Shown here piece after piece: positions 41,800 to 55,279 of a stretch of DNA of 64,000 nucleotides (the stretch's first letter is position 1; every line of letters begins with the position of its first letter). A program made the position numbers and the translations under genes. The stretch comes from Lineus longissimus (taxonomy: Eukaryota; Nemertea; Pilidiophora; Heteronemertea; Lineidae): contig NC_088316.1 of the NCBI RefSeq assembly GCF_910592395.1, forward strand, positions 5,828,001-5,892,000. Direction: 5' to 3'. The notes beneath the pieces were generated by a model. The model was not told the origin of the DNA and made no database searches. It saw only the letters and a program-made list of their open reading frames with translations.

Positions 41800-42202
41800 C
41801 AGTCGTTGGCGTTGGCGTTACACTGCTGGCCACTACGCAATAGGGCCCGGGTTCGATCCCGGGAAGAACCCATGATCGTATGTCTGGATGAACCGGCGTG
41901 GCTTTCAAGGAACTAAAATTCCTGGCTCTTCACAGTCCTTCGAATGAGACTCAAAACCGAGGTTCCTTGTACCTGGTGTCTATGCCAGGGCAAGCTAAGA
42001 CCCCACCAAGTGAGAAACATGAGTAGCTTGCGTGGACTCTATCTCTCTCGCCAAAGTCGGACCACTAGGCCAATAAACCCAATTGGCGCCTAACCGTAGT
42101 GGCACGCAGGATACGCTCATCCCGCCTTGGAGGAGGATTACTCCTAGGAGAATGACCCCTCCAAGTGCAGAGCGAACGCTGAAGAAGAAGAAGAAGAAGA
42201 AG
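41800..42202 (+). mobile_element. tRNA-derived SINE with (GAA)n tail
   Basis: The head contains GGCCACTACGCAATAGGG then CCCGGGTTCGATCCCGGG, a clear pol III B box (GGTTCGATCC) in a tRNA-like T arm. The body contains CCTTCGAATGAGACTCAAAA and CCGAGGTTCC, a central block of the kind found in many SINE2 families. The element ends CGCTGAAGAAGAAGAAGAAG. The length of about 400 bp fits. No flanking duplication is obvious. Confidence 0.8.
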
Positions 42203-43046
42203 TTGGCGTACAAAACAATCAAATCCTCCCGTACATCAATAATATCAAGTTTGGATCAAAGAAGAATGTTTAATTAGCTATTGGCTAGATATAAACTGGC
42301 ACTTCGTTTTATTTCTGAATATAGGGGTGTTTTGTAATTCAATAATATTAGTCCTAACCGTTGAACTTTTACCCGAGTGCTTCTGCATGGATTGTTTTAT
42401 TACCTCCCCACCCCGCAAACAAAATCTGCTAAAACATATTTATTTTGAGAGTGCATATCTACATGTACGTGACCAATTAAGAAAATAGAGAATGTATATA
42501 CAGTATTTGCATAGTCTTTCTCTTTTACACAAATCGAAGTAGCTTAATTTGTCATATCAGGTATGAAGATGAGCGAGGTATATCATTTTTGTACTGGTCT
42601 TTGCCTCAATAGCAACCCTTGCAAACGGCTAAGGGATCAATAGCAACAGGGTACCATGTAATTTACAAAATACATGTACGTTTTTATGGGACTATTTCGA
42701 GTTGTTCATTCTTAGTCTCTAATCTATAAACTTGATAAATGAAAGACAGCGGCGCAGCCATCCTGACTGATGCGCTACCGTCACCCCTCTTGAGCTCCGA
42801 AGAAGAAGACCAACAGGCCTAGCCTCATGGACCATACCAGGCGAAAAGAAACGATATTGACCAGCCAAGTAAAATCCCTGAAGGATATTGCCTATTATGA
42901 GCAAATGAGAAAGAAGGACAGAAGATCAAAGGACTAATATGATGAAAAAAGACAATTACCGGTAGAAACTGGATGGTCAATACATTACTATACCAAGCTA
43001 TTACATCTACCCTTCGACCTTTGACTGGTTAGCAAGGGATAATGCT
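42203..43046. other. No gene recognised; possible SINE tail near 42760-42812
   Basis: Mostly AT-rich. GAGCTCCGAAGAAGAAGACC near 42792 resembles the tail of the SINE at 41.8-42.2 kb, but no B box is seen upstream. Confidence 0.35.
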
Positions 43047-43300
43047 ATGACATCAAACAATACTGATGCTACAATAGAAGAAACCATTGAATTGCAATCG
43101 GGAGGTTTATCCCCTCAGCATGCACGTCGGGCTGTTTCTGAGCAGCATATGGAAACTACCATTGAAAAAAGTCATACCCACATGCACAACTTCAATATTA
43201 GTAGACCTACCTATGGTAGTTTTTCAAACCATAACATTAATGATGATTTCAGGCTTGGGTGGTCTGAAGTTTTGGGGGTCACTATTTTCGACCATTTCTG
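43047..43300 (+). CDS. Possible exon, hydrophilic N-terminal region
   Basis: The ATG opens a 104-codon frame whose first ~70 residues (MTSNNTDATIEETIELQSGG ... SRPTYGSFSN) have a composition like the cytosolic N-terminus of a multi-span membrane protein. No clear donor follows and no family is recognised, so chance is a real possibility. Confidence 0.2.
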
Positions 43301-43539
43301 TCCAGCGAATCGACTTTTCGGCCGCGACGGGTTAATTGTACCACAATGTTTAGACTACTGAACTGAAACGTCATCATCATTTACCTTTTATATAGAAGGC
43401 ATTCATAATTCATAAAAAAATGTATTCATAATGGAAAACACATCCATACTGGTGACTGAGACCTTGTAATTTAAATGTTCTATACAACCTAGTCTCGCGG
43501 ACCGAGATAGAAAGAAACGTTAATAAGACATGAACTGAG

Positions 43540-45840
43540 AAATTACCGGGCGGGAAAAGAATCAATATATTGAAGCAATTACGTGAAGTGACCTTTGGTA
43601 ATGATTTTAGAGAGTTACACGAGACACAGAGAGGGAGGAGGATGGAGGATATCAAAGGATCGGATATTGTTGGGAGAGAGGTGATTACTAGATTGACAAA
43701 GGTGATAGGGAGGAACATTTACCGTTAGGCTGTGGTAGATACACGATACATGTGGATTTCCAGCCATATCAGTTTCTTTCACAAAAGATTCGGTACTGCA
43801 AAATGTTTCTACAATTCTTTTGGCAATCCCTAGCTCATCGGCCGCGTGGGATAAAGTTTGGATGAGAGGCATACCGGTAAATAAGATTACGAAAGGGCCA
43901 ACTTAGGCATATCACATATTGGTTTTTCGTGCAAAACCGGCATCTAGCACAGGACTGCAACTTCTCCAAACTAGCTCATTGCAAAATAATGTTAAAACTG
44001 ACAATAACAATACACTAGAAGGTGATGCAGCATCAGGCCTGCCTGAAATTCGCAAACCTTGTCCTAAACTGCCTTGCAACACTGGCAAAATTCATTAACA
44101 GAGATGAGCATTAGTGTCATACTACATTGTGGCGGCTCAGAAAACAATGTATCATTCCCTCGATAGAAACATCTGCGAATTGTTAGTATTGTGGGCTGTT
44201 AAGTCAAGTGAATACTATTATTCAGTGAGGTGTGCCTGGAACAAATTACAACAGAAAGCGTCTTTGCTTGAAAGTTATTGTGTGGACTCTTCTAAACAAT
44301 ATTATCCGAGATTAGCAAAAATCAGAAAAGTAGCTAATTATGTAGCATAATCCAATATATCCTTGATATCTTTGAAACCGTTGATTTTATACACCATACT
44401 GATGTTTTACAAGTGGATAGGAATATGGTATGAAATAATCATAACTGCCTATTAAGAAATAATATGACGTACAATTGACGTCGTGACGTACATGCTACGT
44501 CATGATATCTAATAATCTAATGATTATATCTATAGCTAATGTGTTAAAATTATAATGGTTTCAAAATTACCTTTTCCCCCAGCAGTGGTGAATTGAGGCG
44601 GTAGATAACTCGCTGTGGACCTAGAGGGCAAAAAACTAACACTTTTAAATAAGAGAGGGGTGTAATAATAATACAGGAACTGAACAAATACCGGCAAAGA
44701 ACAATAAGCTGAAATAATTACATGCCAGACTTCGATAATGGTGCAAGGAAGCCACATGAGATACCGACAAATAAGAAGATATCAAAGGCTCGAGTATTGC
44801 TTAAGGGGGGGGGGGATTACCCGTTGGACTATGTTGGTAACAGCTTGGCGGGTAAGACAAAATGACAAATGAAAGGATCGGGTTATAAGACAATATAAAG
44901 CTATTCCTGATAGTCCATTTCCCCGTCAGAAACGTTTCAATAAATTAAATCAGGGCTAGCAGGGGGAACCATCTTTTTAATAAACGTTCCTCCGTTGAGT
45001 GGTGGTTCTGCGTTACAAATATAATGGGCTTGTTGCAGAACGATATCAAAAAGCTAATGAGACAAGAACTGTGAAGAAGAATCAATTTACTGATTCAATT
45101 ACATGAAGTGACCTTTAATAAAGGCGCTCGGTTAAACCACAGACAACGAGGTGAATATCAAAGGCTCGGATATTGTTAGGAGATAGGTGGACAAGGTGGA
45201 CTCTTCCTTAAACTTAATATTTCTTTCCTGCCCAGATATGCTTGATAAATGTTGAAGTACATTTGAAAAAAAAAATCTTATAGTTTAACTTCCCCCTCCA
45301 TTCCCTCGAGTGCTGTTATTTGTTAATTATGGACCTATAAGAGATATTAAAAACAGAATCAAAAGGCTTACACATGAACTGCCGGAGATAGAAGAACAAT
45401 ACACTGGATCCATTACATCAAGTAACTTTGTTAATGGTGCTACACGTATAAAGCAGCTTGTCGTAAGGACGTATAGTACAGGCTATCAAAAGCTCGGATA
45501 TTGCCCAGAGAGACATGGTGACAAAAGGAAGGCAAGTAAACATACAGTGAGAAAATATATCCTACTATCTCTTTTCCTCAACGTGAAAGTACCGGAGAAG
45601 ACTTGATACATTTACACTCAGTATCATTTTGATAATGGTGCTAGGGAGCTGCATGTTCGAATCGGATATTGAGAGAGAGTGTGGACACTGTCCCGGTGAA
45701 AGGTCCGGTTTGATAAATGGTGAGGATGGGGTTCGCTGGATGAGGAATATGATTCCATATTATGGTAAATTGGGGTCTCTTTGTCCAAAAAGATCCCAGA
45801 AGACCATCCGCTTAATATTCGATATCGCGGCGACTTAATC
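43540..45840 (+). repeat. Diverged tandem array of ~150-300 bp units
   Basis: Four or five stretches (near 43545, 44690, 45060, 45375 and 45590) share the order: ACCGG-G-GAAGA, ATCAATATANTGATTCAATTAC, ATGAAGTGACCTTTNATAAT, GGTGCTAGGGAG, then ATATCAAAGGCTCGGATATT and GAGAGAGGTG. The units are heavily diverged. The short frames inside are not consistent from unit to unit, so this reads as an old satellite-like or repeated non-coding array. Confidence 0.5.
43723..43872 (-). CDS. Possible minus-strand exon
   Basis: An ATG-initiated frame (MPLIQTLSHAADELGIAKRI ... CIYHSLT) runs 50 codons into AACG|GTAAAT, a reasonable donor at 43722. Composition is protein-like, but there is no second exon, homologue or duplicate to support it. 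Confidence 0.2.
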
Positions 45841-48240
45841 GAGGTGGCTATAAATAAATGACCTCTCCTAACTCATCTAGGCTATATTGCCAGGTTATTA
45901 TCATCGAATTATTATGAACATTCAAATATAACTCAGTATTGAAATCAAGAACGGAATAATCTCCAAACTTCAAGCTTTTTCTGCCAACGAACCTCATCAG
46001 CCTCCCGTAGTCACTTTAACCATGCCAGGTCAGTTAAGCGCCAGGCATACGTGGGGGTATTGTCGCTGCGACTTGTAATATCATGATTGCATTCGACAAA
46101 AATCTCTTGTTTGCGACGGTCAACTCAGGTGACCTGCGATAAATATCAAACCCAGCGACCACCAGTTCACTCGCAGATGGTCGATCGTTTTATCGCTCGT
46201 CACAGCGATAACTCTTGCTGGTCGCAGCCCCAAAACTCGCGGGATTGCAATACGTCCTATATGAAGAAAGGAAGGAGCATGATCTGTGCTGATAACCAGC
46301 TGCCAGACGTCTCTTCAACCATGAAACTGTCAATTACTGGTCCTCGCGATCGGTTATTAGCAGTATTTCGTATCATAGGTCATGATGTTTTCTCGTTAAG
46401 AGGATATTGGACAATGGCGCTAAAAGGTTGGGACAGAAGCAAGGAGGATGTATAACCGAGATGTCTCATTGCTTTATTGTAAGATGAGGCTAAATCTCTG
46501 GTTAGGGGAGATCCAAGTCAATTTGTAAAATAATGAGTCCGCAGCTCATAGAAGTGGCAATTATTGTCAGAGATAATCTCGCTGAGAAATCAGCAACAAC
46601 CTCTCCGATGCGAGGGTTGCCCACCTCTCCGAGTCAACGCTATAACAATCTCCGAGTGAACCCAGCATCCGATTGAAATCTACCTCTGCTATACTATGCC
46701 CAACTTACAACTTCCTTATTGTGGTACGATCTTGCTTGTATGTCTTCGGTGCTTGAACGGGAAAAGTTCGGATGCGTCGTGTTCTTTTTTTCCCGTAGGC
46801 ACACAGATTTTTATTCGAACACTTAGCCTGACAAATGCCTGAGATGCAACATCAATTAAAAGTTCTTGAGATAATCCTAAACTTCTACTTTTCCAATTGC
46901 CATACATCTGTGTTTTTCATGCATATTGTGAAGAAAAAACCCCCAAAAACACCCAGTCTTGTAATCTGCAGACCCCAGCTGCTGGTTCGGCCGCCAAATC
47001 CAAATATCAGTTGTGAGATAGAGCCCAAATAAAAGCTATTGGTCTCGCCTTTGGAGTCCGCCTCACAGAGTAACACGCCTGCGGTAGCCCTTAGGGGGCT
47101 ACCTCTCATAAATAAACCCGTGGGTAGTGGTTACCATTAAATATTAGCCATTGGCTTACCAAGAAGTTATTTAATTTATTTAATTTATTATAAGTTTATT
47201 GAGCACCAATATACAAGAGTACAGAACATAAACAATAGAAATACAAACAAACGAAGGAACACAATGATGGCACTCAATAGGGACACCCAGAGGGATCATA
47301 GACCCATAATAGGGGTCCCCTAAAAATTAATACATATAATGATAAAAATCAATCAATATTGGACTTTAAAAAAAAACAGGCGCAGAGAGATTAAAAATCT
47401 ACAGTTAGCACATCTGCAGCGCCCAACCCATGCATGCACGCATTGTCCGGGTCAGGTTATTGCAACGACCAGTAGTTTATTAGAGCAGTTTTTAGAGGTG
47501 GTATTAATAAGTCCAATATCTGAAGTCCGTCGATCACCCCGAACACCCGCTAGTACGTCACATTGTTTTCCCACGTTGCTTGATTATGTGAGCACTGCTT
47601 TCATGGTGCACTGAGATCAGATGAGTTGGGTTTATTGATAAAATGTATGATCCGGCAGCAGACAACGTTGCTCGAAGCAGATGTACAAATACAAAGACAT
47701 GGACCCCACCTTGCACAAAGTAGATACCATTGCTGTTTGTCTTAAATTTAGTGACATGACACCACCAAGTTCTTTTTAGTTTTACTACGATGAATACTTC
47801 AAAATCTGAATCAAACTATAAATTTTCCTCAGACATTCGTTGTTCTTACAAGGAGATATCCGCAATATCATGATCTTGCGGCGTTTCCTTTCGTTGATCA
47901 TATCAGGTCAATTAAGCATTTCCTTGCAAGAAAGTAACTTCTATCTATTATCGATCAACTCCAGCCAATGCTCTCCGGGTCCTTCAGTAATGTCCGAGTC
48001 AGCTGCTCTTCGACCGCCAGACATGCACCACGGGGATAGAGACGTTTCCTGTTCAATAATAGCTTCCTTTCAACCGCTTCTTTTGCCGTATTCCTCCGCG
48101 GTATTGCGGTGATGACTTGGTAATGATCCCGGCACACTTTGTTAACGTCGTAATAAGGGGCAGTTCAGATTTCCAATCCACTTTCGCCAATGTATTCAAT
48201 ACTAGATTACACCAGACAACGGTAGGCCTAAAATAGGTAT
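45841..48240. other. No gene recognised
   Basis: Contains an AT-rich TTTAATTTATTTAATTTATT block at 47169-47195 that could be a reversed 3' tail of a retroelement. ORFs (for example 122 codons at 46087) lack motifs or splice support. Confidence 0.4.
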
Positions 48241-49490
48241 ACCGGCTAATCTCCGTTTGGAGGCTCGGGCCAAGTATCACCTTGCAATTAAAAGGGTGAA
48301 GCAGGAACGTGACTGCGTAGCTGCTGAAAAACTAGCTGATGCTCTTCATGGAAGAGATACTCGTGTTTTTTGGGAAGAGTGAAGAAAGTACGGGGGAAGT
48401 CATACCCACAAAGATGGATGGGAAGGTTGGAATGGCCGAGATAGGTAATCTGTTTGTAGATAAGTTCAGAGCGCTCTATAACTCTGTCTAATATATCGTG
48501 ATGATGATTTGAAATTGTTGCAGGGTAAAATAGAAAATGACAACATAATCAATTGTTGTGTCGGTAAATGTAAAACCTCCCACATGTCGAAGTAGGCAAT
48601 GTAGCAGCCGCTATTAAACGCCTGAAGAAGGGTAAAAAGGACAGTATAAAATAACGTATCCTGTAATAATTTTATATAAAAAATGCACACCGGAAGCTGC
48701 ATGTTTGTCTCACCTTTCTGTTAATCACAATGATATCTCATGGTTTCTGCCCTAGTGATTTCTCTACGTCTACTGTTGTCCCTATTCCTAATTAAGAATC
48801 GAGAAAATCATTGAATGTTTCTGAGAAGTACCGTGGTATTGCACTTAGTAGTATAATTGGTAAGGTTTTAGATTACTTCATTCTAGATGAATATAGTGAG
48901 TTTTTGTTAACAAAAGACAGCCAATTTGGTTTCAAAAATATGTTGTCAACTACAAGCTGCAGTTTTATGGTTGAAGAAGTTATTAGGTATTTCAATAACA
49001 ATGACACCCCTGTGTGTTGAAATGAATATACTTAGACTGGAGATCGTTGCATTTGTTTACTTCTACCTCCGTCCCGACACTCTACCTACAAGAGCGCCGC
49101 TGCTGAAGTAAGGTACAATCTGTTTAGAAGTCATTGTATGTCATTGTATGGATGTGAAATGTGGGTTCTGTCCAAACCTCATAATTATTCAATCAGTGTA
49201 TATAGCATGGAGAAAATGTGTCCAACGGGTAATGTGCATACCTCCACGGACTCATTGCAACTTGATTCCGATTGATTATAATTGATGATTGTGATATACA
49301 AATTACCCTTGAAAAGTGTGCTATGAACTTTTTCAACTCTCAAGCATCATCGTCTAATCAGTACTTAAAATTTGGTTGGCGGCTAGCCCTTGCTTGGAGT
49401 AGATCGCCATTAAGCAATAGCGTCAATCACTTGTGTACTAAGTACAACATCAACAAACATGTTCTTACTGCAGATTAAATACCTCACTTT
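48241..49490 (+). mobile_element. Decayed non-LTR retrotransposon, reverse transcriptase region
   Basis: Pieces of one reverse transcriptase ORF lie in shifting frames. 48811-49018 encodes NVSEKYRGIALSSIIGKVLD ... SQFGFKNMLSTTSCSFMVEE, the fingers/palm start of non-LTR enzymes. Near 49120-49260 follow a FRSHCMSLYGCEMW-like segment and an AWRKCVQRV..PPRTHCNL stretch resembling the C-terminal zone. Upstream, 48290-48420 is compatible with the linker before the RT domain. Stops and frameshifts are frequent and YADD is not found. It is a fossil. Confidence 0.75.
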
Positions 49491-52400
49491 GGTACCCAAA
49501 TCGAGGAATGAGTGAAACATGTTGGAACACAGATTAAGGAACTTTTGAATCGGAGAGACTATGGACCCGACCTCCTAACCCGCGAGGAAACCAGTGAGAT
49601 CATTGAGCTCCTGTACGTGCATGCATTGAAAACCCCCAATATCTGAATGTTATTATTGGCGCTCTCAGTGTATTAGTATTGGTGTACCAAATCACTATGT
49701 TGTATTTATATGTTTTACCTCAGTATCACATGTTAAGCACACTGCACGCTAGTACGTTCACACATAGACTAGTGTAAATGTACTTCTATTCATTACGAAA
49801 TAAACATATATAATGTCCCATTCTCACTGATGACACGAATTTTAACTCAAATAATGAATCAAAATTGCTCTGCTCCTTGCCCAGTTTCAGCATCATTCCA
49901 CTTGTTTTGAGAGGATATTCTTCTTTCGAATCTCTGTTGACAATCTCGCATTACTGATCTACTTGATCAGTTTTTTATCGGCAATACTTTTCTTTTTTTC
50001 TGTTGACAATTCTAACATTACTCTGTTGACAATTTTAAAATAACGCTTCTAAGCTGCGAACAATTCCAACATTACCTTCTTTCTCAATTGACTACAAAAT
50101 TGTTTTACTTTCCCTTTGGGTAATTCCAATATGTTTGTCACTCTTCCGTGGAAAATTCCAACATGGACTCGAGGTAAGCTCTGCAGTTACTGACAATTCC
50201 GTAAGAAGATGTTAAGATATTGTTTGACCTTTTGAAATGAAGATTTCTAGATCTGTTCTTGGACCGATAAGTCATATTATAATAACAAGTTGGACAATGA
50301 ATTCCCTACGCTCAGACAATGTCGCAATGGATTACAATTTGCTCTGCCGGCAATGCTATATTTTATGGACACAGTGATGTCGATACTAATGGCTTGTCTG
50401 TCAGCGTCCAGACTTGACGAAGATAAAAAAGGGAAAGATGAAAAAATCGCTGGTGGATGATCAGTATAAAGATATCAGTGGCGAAGAATCTGCGGAAATA
50501 GCCTATTGGCCTCTTTTGTACTGGTCTTTTGAAATGCCAGATGTTGTCCATTGTAGCCAACATCGCTGCGCTCGGTCGCCAGAACTCCTGGAATTTTTTT
50601 AAAATCATATATTTTTGCTTTGATCCTTCCGAAGATATCTCCATCGTTATTCTTCAATGTGGAAGTCATCCTCTTTGCGCGCAGGACTGGAAATCTATCT
50701 TTCTGATATGTTGATCCTTGCTTGAATTCATTATTATATACACGTATAATTCTGTGACATGGTTAAAATGACACATTAAAACATTTTGGTCAAATTTTCC
50801 TCTGCGACACGATTTTGAAAATTTATACACCCCAACTGTTGTACGAATCTGTGGCCGCGAGGCATTTTCCGTCCGATTATACACTGCGCGATCGCAATGT
50901 ACATGTGTCATGTACAGTGACTATGATAGTACAACATGGCAGCTAATACGCATGCTTGAATAATGTGTCTGCTTTGGGTAATGTCTGTAAGTCTGCCTTG
51001 CCACTGCGGGAAAGTCACATGTGTATGATAGGAGCCAAAGTATTTATCTTGCTTATAATCTTATGCCTTATCTTAAACGACTCGAGTCAGCCCGTGACCA
51101 GACCTTCTTCTTCCTGCAACTCTGTGACAAATATACTGTAACTAAATGTTCTTACGTGACATCGTTACCAGGGGTGACAGATGGAATAAATGTTAAGCGA
51201 CATTGCTTCATTCTTATTAATTTGTGTGATAAATCACATGCTCGTGTGTGCAAGCTGCATGCCAGTGGCTTCTGATAACTGGTTAAGTTTTTCTTGCACG
51301 AGTCTTGTGCATTCGGCAACCTTTGCTTGTCCTACTTAATGCCCGGAAATTGTCGGGACAACTCGCGTGCTTGGATGTACGAAGGTAGCGGATCGGTATT
51401 TGCAGGAACTGTCGATTGGCGGAAGACACCCATTTGGTTTACCGCCGTTTACCGCAATCGGTTTAATGCTTCACTTAATAACCAATATTAACGAAACATA
51501 AAGTATCCAAAATGTTCCCACGGTGTGTGTAATGTAATATGTCAAATACATAACACTAGCATTAATGCTTGTGATAAGAGGACTTGATTTGTATAATATC
51601 AGCACTATCTGGCTGACAGAAATATTTCTGATGTCCTGACATGTTGAAATGCTGACGTCTGATATAAAGAGCCAATGAGATTGTTCAGATTAAAAAGGGT
51701 CATGAGGTTGGATGAATTAAAGCAGATTTTATTTTCTTCATACAACAGGTTTGATATTAGGATCATGCGTCGTGGAGGCAAATCAGAGTCTTGTTCCGAC
51801 CGAGGCCATAGGCGGTGACAGGTCGCGTACGCTACTTAATTAGAATGAATGAATCGGCTCATCTTTAATTTTTAGTGATTTCGAGGGCAATGCCCGTCAC
51901 TTCAGTAGATGGATGGGCTTCGTCCATCTGGGGATATCCCTCCATCTTGGAAGTAGAAGCGACCTAATTGACGCTTCCTCTCTCAATATACATCATTGGT
52001 TTTGGTTTCATTACTGTCTTTAGCAATGTCAGCTGGTATTAGCGTTTTATCTGCGGGAGAATGGCCAGCGTATACATAATGGATTTCGATTAGTAAAAGA
52101 TGTGACATGTTGATATTGCAATGATTGGTTGTCTCGACGGATAAATGGCTGATTATCGCCGATATCCGCTCCCCAGATGTCACCGGAATGCCATCCTTTC
52201 TCATTGTTATGGATTGATTTAAATACCATGGTGATGGTCGGCGGGATTATATAACTGTATAGGTTTAACCCATTTAAGTATAAATTCGTAGTTTGTTATC
52301 GAAGTCAACCTTTCTAAAAAATACATATTCAAAATGATAAAAAGATATTTTATGCGACGAATTTTTATTTCTAACAGAACCTGGGGCATACAATGTAAGT

Positions 52401-52627
52401 ACTTGTAATTTCGCCTAAAATGAACACAGACCACTAGAAATTGAGCTATCACAAACTATTGTGTAGAAGCTTTGGTAGTTACTTTGTTTGGAAAAAAAGT
52501 TGCATGACAAAACAGTAATGCGTGGTAAAGAAATTTGATCAATAGAGCCTGGTTTGAGAAGTAAATACCAAACTTAAACTGTTCAAAAGTAAGTTTCCCG
52601 GGAGAAACCTTCGAAAAGCTTTATGTT
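49491..52627. other. No gene recognised
   Basis: Notable words are repeated GACAATTCTAACATTAC / GACAATTCCAACATTAC motifs at 49930-50200, five or six loose copies. The remaining ORFs are short and featureless. Confidence 0.4.
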
Positions 52628-53880
52628 CTAACAGCAAGCTTCCTCAATGACCTTGACCACGGATGACGTCACGCGTTGGAGGCACCCGCGACTCAAAGAT
52701 CCAAAATTCTGGGGAGGTTGTGTGGCAGCAACCTTGTTTAAAGGTATCAGCTTTCACTCGAATGTCGCTTGACTAGGCTTCCCAGCCAACAAGCTGGGAA
52801 GACGATTGATTTACTCATCGACAATATTCCTTCTTGTTCTTGTTCTTGTTCTTCTCACCTCTGGAGCCCAAAATATTAGGAGTTTTTCAATGAAATTTGA
52901 CACACATATCAGTTTGGGGATATAAGCGGCACTGTCGTGGGGATATGATATGGCACTGTCCTTTTTATTATTGATTGCGTAATTTGCATCTATTGATTAA
53001 TGGCTAATGTTGGCCTAATTTTAACAAAAAATTAATTCCGGACAACTCCTACGTAACCGCGCTTGGTGCAAAGCGCTCAAACCTTCAGGGATGATAGGCA
53101 ATACGTTGAAGATGTGCTTGTGGGTTTAATTTTTTTCCAGTTATGAAACTAATTTGCATTATAATGAGCTCCCTTGTTGTTTGCCTCGTAATCTCGCAAC
53201 TCACTTATCATTATAGCTATTGTCATGGATCATGTGGTTTGCAACAACTTTAAGTCCAGGCAAAAGTGTGATATTTTGCTTCGTTCATGAGATAACCATC
53301 TTGACCCTCAATGTATTGACATTGCTCAGCTTTCAGACAACGCGCGTCAAAATGGGCGGGGCTACGGAGGCAATACCACTGGAAATTCAGTATGGAGATT
53401 ACGAGCCCTCTTGTTTTAGGTAATTATCAAATGACAAAAACTCGTTTCTGGACAACTATTCCTTAGTCGCTAGGCAGAGAACACTGCACTTTGCCGGGAT
53501 GATACGTGATAAGTTGGAGCAATGCATGTGGGGTGGGAATTTTTTCAGTTAATTCACCAAGTTGCATGAGAAAACCACTGCTGGAAAGCCTCCGAGTTTG
53601 CCCCGCAAACTCCGGACACCTCTAGTAAAATTGCAGTTTTGCACTCGCTGCTGTGGTACGATTGTCGTCTTGGAAGGCCATTGTAGTCTAATCGCGAAGG
53701 TACGAATGCATGCAACAGACGGTCTCTACTTGCCATAAGAACCACTCGCGGTCAGGTTACATCAGTGACATCACCAAATTACAACTTCATGACAACATAT
53801 TAGTCGAGATAACAGCTACCAAAACATAAGCCAAACCAAGGTGACAAATCCAGACAAAGATTGGTACATTAGTACAAGCC
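52628..53880 (+). repeat. Left part of the duplicated region, copy B
   Basis: Collinear with 6929-7543 and with 9400-10060. It includes AGCTTCCTCAATGACCTTGA, CCAACAAGCTGGGAAG, TTTCAGACAACGCGCGTCAA and GGTCAGGTTACATCAGTGAC. The compound fold-back insertion of copy A is absent here. Confidence 0.7.
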
Positions 53881-53919
53881 TTCTAGTCGGCCCAGGTACA
53901 TTGTGGTTGAAAACGTCCA

Positions 53920-54300
53920 GTACAAAAAACGCCTGGCTTGCGCGAGACTAATAAGTGAAGAAGGTGTGGCAGTGCGGGACTACTGTGATAAAAATGACCA
54001 TTGCAGCGACTCTGTGACGTAGGCATATACTTTTTACAATTAAAAATGCTCTCAAAAGACGATAAGGAATGATTATTTATTAACATTTCCTGAACCATAT
54101 ACCTTCTAATTATCACTTTACATATATAGGTTGGCGTAAGGTCGCGTGCTTTTCTTTCCTCGTGACAATATACAGCAAAATAGTTACAACCCCATAATCG
54201 CGCTATAAGTCCATAATGAGATCACAGTGACCCGTTATAAATGTTTCGCCAGCTTCGATACTTTGCCACTACGCGGCGCGTTGGGTCCTTGCATCAAGTA
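53920..54300 (+). repeat. Diverged copy of the 3' tail of the 3.15-kb block
   Basis: Matches 14722-15108 through CGCGAGACTAATAAGTGAAG-like, TGACCCGTTATAAATGTTTC and CACTACGCGGCGCGTTGGG, ending CCTTGCATC. It is more diverged than the two full blocks are from each other. It therefore represents an older tail present in the ancestral duplicated region or an older insertion. Confidence 0.7.
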
Positions 54301-54397
54301 TTCATTATGATAAAGCCCCCGGAAATAATGTTTTTACCCGACATATAATATCCAATAGTTTACGCCTGGACATAAAATATTCACTTAATATCTTTCG

Positions 54398-55029
54398 ATG
54401 GCCATTTTCGTTGTCCAAGATAACCTTGGTCCTGGAGCACCTTATATTTTTACAGCTAGGGTCGCAGGTAGATATGAAGAGAGCACCATTGTGGAGGCGA
54501 TCGATCTCGTAGTCAAAGACGTAACAACTCATGAACTGCCAAAATCCCAAAACGCGCAATCCTTTATTCAAATTCTACATTCGTTGGCAACATCACATAC
54601 AGGCATCTGTCAAATGCTTAAACACGTTCGTGGTCAGCGATTTGCACCTTGCGGCTTGCGGTTTACTGAAAAATACAACGCAAAACTTCCATAAGAAACA
54701 GGCAAATATCCCTTCTCGGACACTATAGTACCACGTAAGATTGTTGGACGAATTTGTCCACGACTCCCAAACTTATACCAAAGTCACCGATGTACAATAT
54801 TCTCTCAACTGTACTGCAACTCAGAAGAAAGACCAACATCATGATAATGAAAAATACTCACAGGACGTTGGTGTTCCATTCTGATCCACGTCCACAGTTT
54901 TATCTAACAACGCAGTTCACAATCACGGAAGCAAAAGAAGCAAAAGTCTCTCTCTTCAACAAAACGCAAAGTGCCGGAGGCGAAAGTTTCATGGCGCGAG
55001 ATTAAAAAACGGCTGCAACAACCATGATC
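54398..55029. other. Region between 3'-flank match and ORF400 copy C
   Basis: The first 90 bp match 15757-15855 and 55682-55770 (3' flank of ORF400). About 500 bp without a counterpart follow before ORF400 sequence resumes. A 98-codon plus-strand frame (54398-54694) spans the junction; it is closed in the other copies and is probably fortuitous. Confidence 0.4.
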
Positions 55030-55275
55030 TCGACTACTGCATTGAAGAAATTCGACGATACTTCATGATTATAATTTTCTTATTATATCTTATCGGCACT
55101 ATTAGTTAATGGCAATTTTGATCTGTCAAGTTTTTTCCCTGCCATATCTGACAAACTGATTCCGTTAACGACAAACTTATTCATTCTACGGTTGTTGTCA
55201 ATTGATATTCTTACCAAAATTTTTCCCTTGTGGTACCTGTAGTCTCGAACTATCACTGGAATCAGTAGCGCTGAT
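55030..55275 (-). pseudogene. ORF400 copy C, C-terminal fragment
   Basis: The minus strand reads SALLIPVIVRDYRYHKGKIL, then RISIDNNRRMNKFVVNGISL, matching the last ~85 residues of copy A. The match ends at GCGCTGATG (55275), where CCATGG-repeat sequence begins. This copy is more diverged from A than B is. Confidence 0.7.
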
Positions 55276-55279
55276 GTTC

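Noticed and set aside
41849-41868. A tRNA gene at the GGTTCGATCC motif
   Set aside because: The A-box half does not fold as a full tRNA and the motif is followed by a SINE body with a (GAA)n tail, so it is a SINE head.
54398-54694. 98-codon plus-strand ORF (starts MAIFVVQDNLGPGAP)
   Set aside because: Its first third is the 3' flank of the antisense ORF400 family, where the same frame is closed by a stop in the two other copies; the rest has no support.
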